Part shown: positions 53,373 through 64,000 of the stretch, one piece after another
How the letters are laid out: each line of letters opens with the position of its first letter
Numbering within the stretch: position 1 is the stretch's first letter
Source of the DNA: Hofstenia miamia
Taxonomy: Eukaryota; Xenacoelomorpha; Acoela
DNA length: 64,000 bases
Direction of reading: 5' to 3'
NCBI GenBank assembly: GCA_004352715.1
Contig: SCFE01000054.1
Coordinates: 584,829 to 648,828, forward strand
The notes under the pieces: model-generated
Told to the model about the DNA's origin: nothing
The model's input: the letters and a program-made list of their open reading frames with translations, nothing else
Database searches by the model: none
Position numbers and translations under genes: made by a program

Positions 53373-54372
53373 NNNNNNNNNNNNNNNNNNNNNNNNNNNN
53401 NNNNNNNNNNNNNNNNNNNNNNNNNNNNNNNNNNNNNNNNNNNNNNNNNNNNNNNNNNNNNNNNNNNNNNNNNNNNNNNNNNNNNNNNNNNNNNNNNNNN
53501 NNNNNNNNNNNNNNNNNNNNNNNNNNNNNNNNNNNNNNNNNNNNNNNNNNNNNNNNNNNNNNNNNNNNNNNNNNNNNNNNNNNNNNNNNNNNNNNNNNNN
53601 NNNNNNNNNNNNNNNNNNNNNNNNNNNNNNNNNNNNNNNNNNNNNNNNNNNNNNNNNNNNNNNNNNNNNNNNNNNNNNNNNNNNNNNNNNNNNNNNNNNN
53701 NNNNNNNNNNNNNNNNNNNNNNNNNNNNNNNNNNNNNNNNNNNNNNNNNNNNNNNNNNNNNNNNNNNNNNNNNNNNNNNNNNNNNNNNNNNNNNNNNNNN
53801 NNNNNNNNNNNNNNNNNNNNNNNNNNNNNNNNNNNNNNNNNNNNNNNNNNNNNNNNNNNNNNNNNNNNNNNNNNNNNNNNNNNNNNNNNNNNNNNNNNNN
53901 NNNNNNNNNNNNNNNNNNNNNNNNNNNNNNNNNNNNNNNNNNNNNNNNNNNNNNNNNNNNNNNNNNNNNNNNNNNNNNNNNNNNNNNNNNNNNNNNNNNN
54001 NNNNNNNNNNNNNNNNNNNNNNNNNNNNNNNNNNNNNNNNNNNNNNNNNNNNNNNNNNNNNNNNNNNNNNNNNNNNNNNNNNNNNNNNNNNNNNNNNNNN
54101 NNNNNNNNNNNNNNNNNNNNNNNNNNNNNNNNNNNNNNNNNNNNNNNNNNNNNNNNNNNNNNNNNNNNNNNNNNNNNNNNNNNNNNNNNNNNNNNNNNNN
54201 NNNNNNNNNNNNNNNNNNNNNNNNNNNNNNNNNNNNNNNNNNNNNNNNNNNNNNNNNNNNNNNNNNNNNNNNNNNNNNNNNNNNNNNNNNNNNNNNNNNN
54301 NNNNNNNNNNNNNNNNNNNNNNNNNNNNNNNNNNNNNNNNNNNNNNNNNNNNNNNNNNNNNNNNNNNNNNNN
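53373..54372. other. Assembly gap, exactly 1000 N
   Basis: The round length indicates a scaffold gap of unknown size. Confidence 0.98.
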
Positions 54373-56140
54373 AAATAGGATTGCTATTGCCCTATTAGTT
54401 TCTTGTAGTTCATCAATATATTTTAGCATCACCCAAATTAACTAAGCTGCTAATGTTGATTAAGAAGAATAAAATCAAAAAAAATTACGATTAAAAAACA
54501 TTGTAAAAATATATGATCAGTTTAGATTAATTTGTGTTATGCAACCAAGTAAGAACAAGTGTCAATTATGAGACATTAGTATCTGTTGATAATAATACTT
54601 TTGTTGAAACCTAGGGGGCAAGGTCACTTCATTTATTTTAACTGCCATCTTGGCAGACAAACAGTTTAAATTTGAAACCAACAGGTACTTTTCCAAAAAT
54701 ACTATAAATAGATTAAATTTACTTTAAGCAATTGATAAAGAAATTCATTTGGAATTCTTTTATTATTTTTTTGATAAGGTTTGAATATTGAAGAGAATTT
54801 CAAGCTAAATTAGTTGTGTTTAGTAGTAATATGGATCCATTACAAGATTGATTCTAGGGTCTTTGTGCCAGATCATTAAAGTGCACTTATGTTAGGTATA
54901 GGGGTTTTCTCTTGTTTACTTGACTATCAATCACTTGCTACATGTATTAATTATAACAGATTCAAAATACAGTTGGATGACCAAATGTAACATCCTCTAC
55001 CAGGCATTATCAATGTTTATCTATTGTTGCTGTACAATGTTTGTCATGTTATTGCGGGTAAGGATTTACTTATTGCACACTGCTTGACTTGTTGCTTCCA
55101 TTAGCTTATGTAACCTAGAATTAACCATTCACTATTTAGGTGACAAAGCCATGCAGAAAGTGTAGTGATCTCCTAATGGGCATCTGCCCAAAGCAAATCT
55201 CCACATCCAGTTCCACTATTCCATCCAATTGTTGAGTGCCACATCTCAGCTCAATCAATACAGTTTATGTGTACCCTACTTTAGCTCAGTGCATACTCAA
55301 GGCACAGCACAACTCAACTTAAACTCTATTTTGTGAAAGTGTTATATCTATTCACAACCTGACTTGTTACTAGTTGTTCGTTAATTATTACATGTAGCCA
55401 TTACAAATAATATATTGGCTTAATTAAATATATTTAATCTGAACAACTCCCTAACCTACATTTATAGTTTACTACATGTACGGTCACTTTATTGGTCGAT
55501 TGTAGGTCATTAATTTGGATCTAAAATAATATTAACATAATTCCTAGGCTTTGGTCATCCAACTGTTTGTTGACAGTTAATTATTTTGATACATGCAGTA
55601 ATGAAATGCTAGTCAGCTAATCAGGAGAAAACCCCTATACCTAACCTATGTGCACTTTCATGATCTGGCACAAAGACCCTAGAATCATTCCCTGTGATGT
55701 ATCCAGACCACTACTAAACACTGCTCAATTAGCTCAACATCATATTTAATAATCAAACTCTTACAATGGTTTTCAATCTATTTATAGTATTTCCAAAAGA
55801 AGTAACTGTCGATTCAAATTTGAACTTCTGCCAAGATGGCGGCTGAAAATAATGAAAGCATCATTTAGTCAAAAAGTATTTTTATTGACAGATACAAATA
55901 TCTCTTTTTTGACACATATTGTTTCTTAGTTGCATGATACAAATAAATCTTAAATAATTCTAATTGATTTGATTACAATATTTTTTAATCATCTTTCTTT
56001 GACTTTAATCCCCTCTGCTCAACGTTTTGCAGCTTATTTGAGATTTTATGTGGATGATGCTACATTTGTGAGATCTAATCAGTGAAAACTTTTTTGAATA
56101 ATTGATATATCAAATTCAACATATGCTCAATGCTGTTTAC
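54373..56140. repeat. Contig with long inverted arms (about 590 bp each) around a 570-bp centre
   Basis: The left arm (54373-54982) and right arm (55553-56140) are imperfect inverted copies. Shared landmarks are CAGTTGGATGACC, TAGGTATAGGGGTTTTCTC, GATTCTAGGGTCTTTGTGCC, ACTATAAATAGATT, GCCATCTTGGCAG, ATGCAACNAAG and TAAGCTGC. The centre and right arm recur at 60671-61819. It encodes nothing recognisable. It could be a long-terminal-inverted-repeat (foldback) transposon or a Mutator-like MITE. Both ends are cut by 1000-N gaps. Confidence 0.75.
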
Positions 56141-57140
56141 NNNNNNNNNNNNNNNNNNNNNNNNNNNNNNNNNNNNNNNNNNNNNNNNNNNNNNNNNNNN
56201 NNNNNNNNNNNNNNNNNNNNNNNNNNNNNNNNNNNNNNNNNNNNNNNNNNNNNNNNNNNNNNNNNNNNNNNNNNNNNNNNNNNNNNNNNNNNNNNNNNNN
56301 NNNNNNNNNNNNNNNNNNNNNNNNNNNNNNNNNNNNNNNNNNNNNNNNNNNNNNNNNNNNNNNNNNNNNNNNNNNNNNNNNNNNNNNNNNNNNNNNNNNN
56401 NNNNNNNNNNNNNNNNNNNNNNNNNNNNNNNNNNNNNNNNNNNNNNNNNNNNNNNNNNNNNNNNNNNNNNNNNNNNNNNNNNNNNNNNNNNNNNNNNNNN
56501 NNNNNNNNNNNNNNNNNNNNNNNNNNNNNNNNNNNNNNNNNNNNNNNNNNNNNNNNNNNNNNNNNNNNNNNNNNNNNNNNNNNNNNNNNNNNNNNNNNNN
56601 NNNNNNNNNNNNNNNNNNNNNNNNNNNNNNNNNNNNNNNNNNNNNNNNNNNNNNNNNNNNNNNNNNNNNNNNNNNNNNNNNNNNNNNNNNNNNNNNNNNN
56701 NNNNNNNNNNNNNNNNNNNNNNNNNNNNNNNNNNNNNNNNNNNNNNNNNNNNNNNNNNNNNNNNNNNNNNNNNNNNNNNNNNNNNNNNNNNNNNNNNNNN
56801 NNNNNNNNNNNNNNNNNNNNNNNNNNNNNNNNNNNNNNNNNNNNNNNNNNNNNNNNNNNNNNNNNNNNNNNNNNNNNNNNNNNNNNNNNNNNNNNNNNNN
56901 NNNNNNNNNNNNNNNNNNNNNNNNNNNNNNNNNNNNNNNNNNNNNNNNNNNNNNNNNNNNNNNNNNNNNNNNNNNNNNNNNNNNNNNNNNNNNNNNNNNN
57001 NNNNNNNNNNNNNNNNNNNNNNNNNNNNNNNNNNNNNNNNNNNNNNNNNNNNNNNNNNNNNNNNNNNNNNNNNNNNNNNNNNNNNNNNNNNNNNNNNNNN
57101 NNNNNNNNNNNNNNNNNNNNNNNNNNNNNNNNNNNNNNNN
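56141..57140. other. Assembly gap, exactly 1000 N
   Basis: Round-length scaffold gap of unknown true size. Confidence 0.98.
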
Positions 57141-58140
57141 GGTTTACAAGATTGAGAAGAGATGCAAATAAGCTTTCACTAAACTCTTTATTACGGCATT
57201 GAACGATCCCATGCACTGCCAAAAAGAACTCATGCCTACACGCCATATGATACCGGGGAAATTTAAAAGACAATACTTTCGATTAAACATTCGTGCGACT
57301 CAATTTGTACCGAAAATTTCTCAAACACTTGTAATATAATATCAAATTTCGATAAACATACTTCTGTTCTGTTCTTACTATTAAAGTAATTAGTAATTTG
57401 AAAGATTGCAAACAATGTATATTTAGCAATTGATTGCTGCATTCATATTTACCCATTAACCCTTTAAATGCCGCACCTGAAAGGAATGGTCACAACTTAA
57501 AGAAATTTAGAATTCCAGCTATATTTGGTCTAGTTAGATGAATCCCGGAAGCAAAATTTAAAATTTTAATGGGAAATACGATTTTTTAATGTTCCCAAAA
57601 TGGGAACGTTGGCATCTATTGCCACTAGAATGTATGGGGATTTCTTAAATTCATAAATGCAACTTCTGGTCGATGTTTTTTGTTAAAATAGTACTTAATA
57701 CTTAAGACTTATCGATAATTAAGACAATAGTTTTTTCGCTTATATTTTATTAAATAATTACTCATTTGATATACTATATTGAAAATATAGCAATCTCTGA
57801 TATTACAATTTTATGAAATGATAATATCTATTTTCAAATAATATGAATGATAATTAGAAAGAATACATTGTATTTCCTAAATACTGTAGAGTCGCTCGGG
57901 GAAATTTAGTGCCATTTATATCTTTTTATTTCGATCTAAATCAATTGTATTTTGACGTCACTATGACGTTCCTTTTTCGAGATTAGTTTTGTTGCTATCA
58001 GTCTTGTGTCCCCTCGTCGGTGCTTTGTTTTGCTCAAATTTAATTTATGAGGGAAGATTATTACAGACATATTAAACCACGTTGAATATCGATTAGTGTA
58101 AACAAAGACAGGTAAAAATGAATCTTTTTGTATAAAAAGT
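57141..58140. other. Non-coding stretch with a piggyBac-like end
   Basis: TTAACCCTTTAAATGCC at 57457 looks like a piggyBac-type terminus with its TTAA target. A TTCCCAAAATGGGAA palindrome follows at 57593. The opposite end was not found. No exon seen. Confidence 0.4.
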
Positions 58141-58148
58141 GAGAACAC

Positions 58149-58394
58149 TGTAGCGAATGTTCAATAGACTTTGTCTACTCTTAACTACCGCTCTTACCGT
58201 TGTACCTTTTATTTATTTATTACTTTAAATGATAATTATTGCTTAAGATCGGCGACAATTCGGGAGTGCTTTCATTAGCATGGGGCGACAAGTTGCTCCT
58301 GGGGATCTTTCGATCTTTCCAGTCCGAACTGTGGTCCTCTAAGTTATGTATACGGCTACGCATAAGGAAATAATAAATCTCTCGTTAGTAGTTC
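58149..58394. mobile_element. Possible solo LTR (BEL/Pao-like start)
   Basis: 246 bp beginning TGTAGCGAATG and containing AATAAATCTCTCGTTAGTAG near its end. AACAC flanks both sides directly (58144-58148, 58395-58399) as a 5-bp target duplication. The end TTC is not the canonical CA, so this is tentative. No internal coding region or second LTR nearby. Confidence 0.4.
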
Positions 58395-58489
58395 AACACG
58401 TACATGCACCTATAAGATCTAACACTGTGATGATACCATGCCGTTGGCTAGCACGAATATCTGGCAATTACAGATTATTTAATAGTTAG

Positions 58490-58556
58490 NNNNNNNNNNN
58501 NNNNNNNNNNNNNNNNNNNNNNNNNNNNNNNNNNNNNNNNNNNNNNNNNNNNNNNN
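58490..58556. other. False gap: 67 N between overlapping contig ends
   Basis: The 30 bases before the gap (58460-58489) and after it (58557-58586) are identical, so the two contigs overlap and the gap probably contains no missing sequence. Confidence 0.9.
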
Positions 58557-58589
58557 TCTGGCAATTACAGATTATTTAATAGTTAGCTG

Positions 58590-60670
58590 AGAGATAACAA
58601 TGAAAATGAGAAGTAGGTTGTTTTTTCGGATTGAGATAGAAATTAAACAAGTGAGACAGATAGGGTAGCACCAGTCAATAGGTTAAGCACTTTACTTCTG
58701 GAAGCTCCGCTTCGGCTGGAAGCCATAGGAATTGGTCATCTCGGTTCTTACCTAAAAGTAGTTCTGTTACTTGGATGAATTACCAATGTTACATCTGTAA
58801 ATGTTATAAGTTCTAATCTAAGCTGTTTCTTGGAATCGTGGCTGTACGGAACACTAATTAAACCTTCTGCAGAGTCAATCGAGTTTCTAGCTAAGTCTTA
58901 CCAGCCACCGATTCTACATTATGATGGGCCCTAAATCTTTCAAAAAAATTCTTCTAGAAGTAAGCACTTCATTTTTAGTTCTAACCTTTTCCCAAGACTG
59001 TTAATCATTTTGAACACAACATTATTCATTTTTTAGCTCATTAAGAAATTACTACTCCATAATACTATTTCACTGCCTGGTTGTATTCATACATAGAATT
59101 CCAGATCAAAACACTTTATCACCATTAAATATAGATAAAAAGTTTTGCATCAATTATTCATTAATATTACTACTTGAACTTGCAGCATATAACCTAAGGT
59201 AATCAAGAGCATTGCAAATTTTCAAGCTTTTAAGAATCACCTGAATATTTCCATTAAGCAGAAGTATATCTTGAGCATGTCTGGGAAACAAATGCTAAAA
59301 TAAATAGGACACAACATCTCCTTCTTGAAATATTTATAGTAAGTTATCCCTAGCCTGGTACATTTATGTATATCATGTTATATTCTATTGTAGATATGTA
59401 TATTCATGCTTTGTATATGTTATGATGATAATCAGATAAATTACTTGTTTCAAATTGTTGATATTTTTATAATAAAGAATATTTTATCTATCTTGTCTTT
59501 ACAATTGCAAAATTGAATTTTCAATGGGCTTTTCAAACTAACATACTTTAGTCCCAAGCACAATCAATATATTTTCCATAATTAATATCTAAATGTATTC
59601 CATATGCATTCACACATGCAAATCATAAAATTCTGATAGTAGTTTGCTCCTCTTCAATAAGCAATAGTTTTAGTACATCTATAGTGTCAATGCTTCAAAT
59701 TATGGGCAAAATTTTCATAACTGATAAGTTCATTTTGTCTCTTGGCATATTAGACACTTTGTTCAGTACTTGTAAGCATCAATTCTTATTCTGGTTCAAT
59801 AGTATGGATTCATGTCAAAGTAATGTGTTCATTCAAATCAAAATTTTGCAGAAACAGGATCATTATGACAATGTTGTAACATTTGTTTCTGTAATAATAG
59901 CCACATTAACAAGGTTCAATATTGATAAAAGCTTTTATGACTAGTACAAAGCTTTGTCAACTAGGAATAACTTAGAGAGGTTCAGATGTGATTCAAATTG
60001 CTTCAATCAATTACTGGCTGGTTACTAGCTATAGCTTACATTACTCATGAAGCAATTTTGATATGATGTAAATGCTGCTATTTGTTTTCAATAAGAGACA
60101 ATTTAGGAATCATTAACTTTGGTGTAATTTCTATATTGGTAAATTAGACATGAAGTTCTTCTTATGTAGACAAGGGGCCAATAACTTTTAATTGTTACTA
60201 TATATAGGAAATCTCAACAAAGCTCCAATGATCAGATTTTCCATGAGGGAATTATAAGGATGATCCAACCTAGGAAGACTCACTACACTCTGATATCTCA
60301 TATAAGATATATAGTTCTTCTGCATTGTGCATTGGGGAGTATTGAGCTATTCTTAAAATCAATTTAGTATTTCTTAATTGCAGATTCAAATCATTTATTG
60401 TTATGAAATAAATAATTCTTAGTACTTGTCAATCTTTCTCCTTCTAGATCAGGCAAGATTATTTGCATAAACAATGGTAAGAATAACATGTCCCTTTCAA
60501 TTATTTGAAATGGTTTGTCAAGAAAAAAGCATTCATGAGCTGCAAAATTTGTGTGTGTTAGAGATTAACAAAATTTCATTATTTCAAAAAAATTCGAATG
60601 TTGCTTGCTCTGTGGCATAAAGATGGTATAATGTACAATCAGAGTTAACCTCCCCAATTTCATGTGTTTG
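58590..60670. other. Non-coding AT-rich stretch
   Basis: No gene recognised. An 86-codon open frame at 59684-59944 (+) has no supporting features. Confidence 0.35.
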
Positions 60671-61819
60671 TGTAACATCCTCTACCAGGCATTATCACTG
60701 TTCATCTACTGTTACTGTATAACATTAGTCGTGTTTTTGCAGGTAAGGATTTACTTGTTGCACACTGCTTGACTTGTTGCTTCTGTTAGCTTATGTAACC
60801 TAGAATTAACCATTCACTATTTAGGTGACAAAGCCATGCAGAAAGTGTAGTGATCTCCTAATGGGCATCTGCCCAAAGCAAATCTCCACATCCAGTTCCA
60901 CTATTCCATCCAATTGTTGAGTGCCACATCTCAGCTCAATCAATACAGTTTATGTGTACCCTACTTTAGCTCAGTGCATACTCAAGGCACAGCACAACTC
61001 AACTTAAACTCTATTTTGTGAAAGTGTTATATCTATTCACAACCTGACTTGTTACTAGTTGTTCGTTAATTATTACATGTAGCCATTACAAATAATATAT
61101 TGGCTTAATTAAATATATTTAATCTGAACAACTCCCTAACCTACATTTATAGTTTACTACATGTACGGTCACTTTATCAGTCGATTATAGGTCATTAATT
61201 TGGATCTAAAATAATATTAACATAATTCCTAGGTTTTGGTCATCCAACTGTTTGTTGACAATTAATTATTTTAATACATGCAGTAATGAAATGCTAGTCA
61301 GCTAATCAAGAGAAAACCCCTATACCTAACCTATGTGCACTTTCATGATCTGGCACAGAGACCCTAGAATCATTCCCTGTGATGTATCCAGACCACTACT
61401 AAACACTGCTAAATTAGCTAAACATCTTATTCAATACTCTTACAATGGTTTTCAATCTATTTATAGTATTTCCAAAAGAAGTAACTGTCGATTCAAATTT
61501 GAACTTCTGCCAAGATGGCGGCTGAAAATAATGAAAGCATCATTTAGTCAAAAAGTATTTTTATTGACAGATACAAATATCTCTTTTTTGACACATATTG
61601 TTTCTTAGTTGCATGATACAAATAAATCTTAAATAATTCTAATTGATTTGATTACAATATTTTTTAATCATCTTTCTTTGACTTTAATCCCCTCTGCTCA
61701 ACGTTTTGCAGCTTATTTGAGATTTTATGTGGATGATGCTACATTTGTGAGATCTAATCAGTGAAAACTTTTTTGAATAATTGATATATCAAATTCAACA
61801 TATGCTCAATGCTGTTTAC
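60671..61819. repeat. Second copy of the centre and right arm of the long-inverted-repeat element
   Basis: Aligns with 54986-56140 at high identity (a few percent divergence, most of it in the first 70 bp). It starts at TGTAACATCCTCTACC in both copies and here runs on past 61819 into unique sequence. The left inverted arm is absent from this copy. Confidence 0.85.
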
Positions 61820-62330
61820 TGTTTACTCAACTAACAACTTACTCTTAATGTTCTTAATTATGTCAGGCTCTGTCAAGCTCTTAACAACAACAACAAAAAG
61901 ACTTTATGCATCTTTATGGCATTTAATACAAATAATATTCAAAAATAAAATATCTTAACAATATTATAACTATTAATAAGAACAGGAAGAGCATTTACAA
62001 TATAAAAGAAAAGAACACAAGTTGTCAAAATTGAGGTTTAAGGAACAAACAAGGTCAAGATTAAGGAGTAAAGAGAGCACTTAAAGTTCAAATAATGAGC
62101 AGTAATCATTTGTATGTTTGATAAAAGACAACAGAAGTATCAGAGCATGTAGAGTGAGAAGGAATAAATTGGATGTAATCAAAAAGATCAAAATCATATT
62201 TTTTCTAATAAATGAGAGTTGAAGAAAGAAAGAACTTGAATCTGTAGTGTAAGGAGAAATAAATTAAGTGAAGCAAGTGCAGATTTGTAAGTGTGAGAAG
62301 GAGAAATCCATTTCACAGCACAACATTGAA
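61820..62330. other. Non-coding stretch
   Basis: Purine-rich (AGA/GAA) on the plus strand; nothing recognised. Confidence 0.3.
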
Positions 62331-62850
62331 AATTCTTAACTAAGCAGAGAAGTGAGCATGGAATAGACCAAGAGGGATAATGAAATGAAAATATAGTAAA
62401 TGGCTAATATGTGTATAGGAAGTAATGTTACAATTAATGACAAAGAAAGAGGATGTAGTCTTTTTAAGTTTAATGTTGATATGAGAGGACCAAGATAAGG
62501 AAACAGATAGATGAAAACTAAGGCAGGTATCTTCAGAAACAGCAGAAAGTGAGGTAGAATCAAGAAGAAAACAAATAGGGAAAGACATAAAGGAACAGCA
62601 TGGGGGAAGGAAATAACAGACATTAAGATTTAGTGGGGTTAAATTCAAGATTAGAAGATAGCTAATCAAGAGGTCTATCAATAGCCAATTGAATTTTTGT
62701 GAAAGTGTCTAGACCAAAGGTGTAAATTATAGTGTCATCAGCATAGAGATTTCATGGGTAATAATGGGCACAAAAGGGAAGATTGGAACAAGAAAGAAAA
62801 GAATGGCAATCAGTGAATCTTGAGGTCAACCACTACAAATGGCAACAGGT
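62330..62850 (-). pseudogene. LINE reverse transcriptase palm fragment
   Basis: Minus strand. GLPQDSLIAILF (the 'GLPQGS.LSP.LF' box), then LYADDTIIYTFGLDTF (62700-62747), then LNLTPLN..CYFLPPCCSF (from '.LNPTK..F..F'), DSTSLSAVSEDTCLSFHLSV followed by SLSWSSHINIK (the 'LG..lS..LSWs.HI' box). The order matches CR1/jockey-type RT. Two frames alternate, so at least one frameshift is present. Confidence 0.75.
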
Positions 62851-62865
62851 AAAGAGAAATAAGCA

Positions 62866-63108
62866 ATGCAGCTTCCAAAGCATAATGGAATATGGAATTT
62901 TATCCAATCTCTTTTAGATGCAGAAAATAATGATAGCTCCCTCTTTGTTTGTCCTAAAACCACTATATACAAAGTCAAGGAGATAATTATGGAACAATAT
63001 ATTGTAGAAGCAGCATTTAAATCAGCAGAGAGATTGTGTGAAAAGGAGAGTTACAAACTACAAGTGAGTTGGTTACAAGATATTGAAGAGGAATTGAGTG
63101 ATCTATAG
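62866..63108 (+). CDS. Unassigned 80-codon open frame, possibly an exon
   Basis: Plus strand, opposite to the adjacent LINE. It is mostly helical and charged: WNFIQSLLDAENNDSSLFVC, TTIYKVKEIIMEQYIVEAAF, KSAERLCEKESYKLQVSWLQ, DIEEELSDL. The composition is more protein-like than neighbouring frames, but I see no strong splice sites or family match. It could be part of a gene extending beyond the window, a LINE tail, or chance. Confidence 0.2.
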   Translation: MQLPKHNGIWNFIQSLLDAENNDSSLFVCPKTTIYKVKEIIMEQYIVEAAFKSAERLCEKESYKLQVSWLQDIEEELSDL

Positions 63109-63119
63109 GTTTGTATATT

Positions 63120-64000
63120 TAATAGAGCTTAGCATTTCTAATAGAGAATTCCAATCAAAGTTTCAGCAAGAATCATTCAAAGAGGATATTGTTCTGGAGA
63201 AATATTTTGCTTCATAAAAATGTTTAAGCTGTGTAGAGATGATGCAGAAGCAAGAGATTTATGAACTTTCCAAGTAGAGTTTAATTTTAATATAATGCAT
63301 TTTGGGTGAATTGCAATTTGCTCAAAATTTACTGCAATGATAATGATTATTACCAACTTTAGTAAACCTTCCAACTGCACTTAGGGTATCAAAGACAGCT
63401 GAGTTCTCAGCTACTAGTCTGTTTTTACATAGAAGGGATACACCAGCCTCAGGCATGCCAAGAATGATGATTGAGGAGGAACAATCAACAGCAGAAACTT
63501 TGAATTGTTTGGCAGTGGCAAGTTGTAGATGCCTCCTATGACAGAAGGAATGCAATTCAATCCTTTTGAAGGAATTAGATGCTGTGTGTTTGACATGAAA
63601 ATTTGAGTAATTCTGCTTAATATGAATATTAAAAAAGAAGGCAAACTGCAGTCAAAAGCTCTTTGAAAGAGAGCCAACAAGTTTATACTCTGAGAAAAGT
63701 GAAATTTTCACAGCAGAAGATAGCAAAAAACCATCATAAAAAACCATTGTAAGAAAAGAAATCAATGAAATTCAATCGATTTGAATACAAATTGTATTAT
63801 ATTCAATATATGTTTTAAAAATATTGTTACAATAAATTATTTCAACAATAAACAAATTCCTACATAAGCTACACAGGTACCTGGCTGAGATAGACATTAA
63901 TTAGCTATATCTTTCCTTTCCTTGGTCATGAAGTTATCCCAAACATGAGTGTGAATCCAAGAGTTTTTCTTCTTTCTAATTATTTAGTAGTTTTCATTGA
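63120..64000. other. End of window, no confident feature
   Basis: Minus-strand frames at 63177-63680 are long for the base composition and may be further decayed LINE sequence upstream of the RT at 62850, but I cannot recognise motifs. Confidence 0.3.

Overview
The window looks like an AT-rich (roughly 30% GC by eye) invertebrate animal genome. Coding sequence is split by GT-AG introns and AATAAA signals are present. (TA)n microsatellites and dispersed mobile DNA dominate. There are no operons, ribosome-binding sites or prokaryotic gene packing. The repeat families (Penelope-like elements, CR1-type and other LINEs, piggyBac, hAT, mariner) fit an early-branching or soft-bodied invertebrate, but I cannot name the species. 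The sequence is a draft scaffold: it has two 1000-N gaps, several sized gaps, and single-N joins whose two sides repeat each other.

Layout. 1-1260: last two exons of a cysteine-rich, probably secreted protein (+). 1470-16790: repeats and non-coding DNA, including LINE pieces (minus at 6.5-7.3 kb, plus at 14.5-15.5 kb), a hAT-type MITE at 8878-9265 with an intact 8-bp target duplication, and a TTAA-flanked MITE at 9421-9950. 16798-18422: three possible minus-strand exons of a protein I do not recognise, two of them separated by a 62-bp minisatellite. 18955-37595: the best gene in the window, a minus-strand saccharopine-dehydrogenase-like oxidoreductase (SCCPDH family). Eight exons join in frame. 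Its introns hold two piggyBac relics, a Penelope-like relic, a CR1-type LINE with a nested hAT MITE, a mariner relic, several MITEs and an apparent assembly duplication. Intron 1 is almost entirely one MITE. 38196-39251: a TTAA-flanked non-autonomous element. 41247-42292: another MITE-like region. 43630-49460: a cluster of Penelope-like element ends and fragments. Each copy with an intact end carries a hammerhead-ribozyme-like core and abuts (TA)n. 49840-53330: three plus-strand LINE fragments broken by a gap. 54373-56140: a small contig with about 590-bp inverted arms, between two 1000-N gaps; much of it recurs at 60671-61819. 58149-58394: possible solo LTR. 62330-62850: minus-strand LINE reverse-transcriptase fragment.

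No part of the window encodes a multi-gene pathway. The main biology is one metabolic-type oxidoreductase gene whose introns are filled by transposons, plus a set of retroelement ends carrying self-cleaving RNA motifs. The most interesting signals are a near-textbook hammerhead at 43705-43748 with a palindromic stem III, the related cores in the other Penelope-like copies, and the MITE whose target duplication overlaps the 5' splice site of SCCPDH intron 1.
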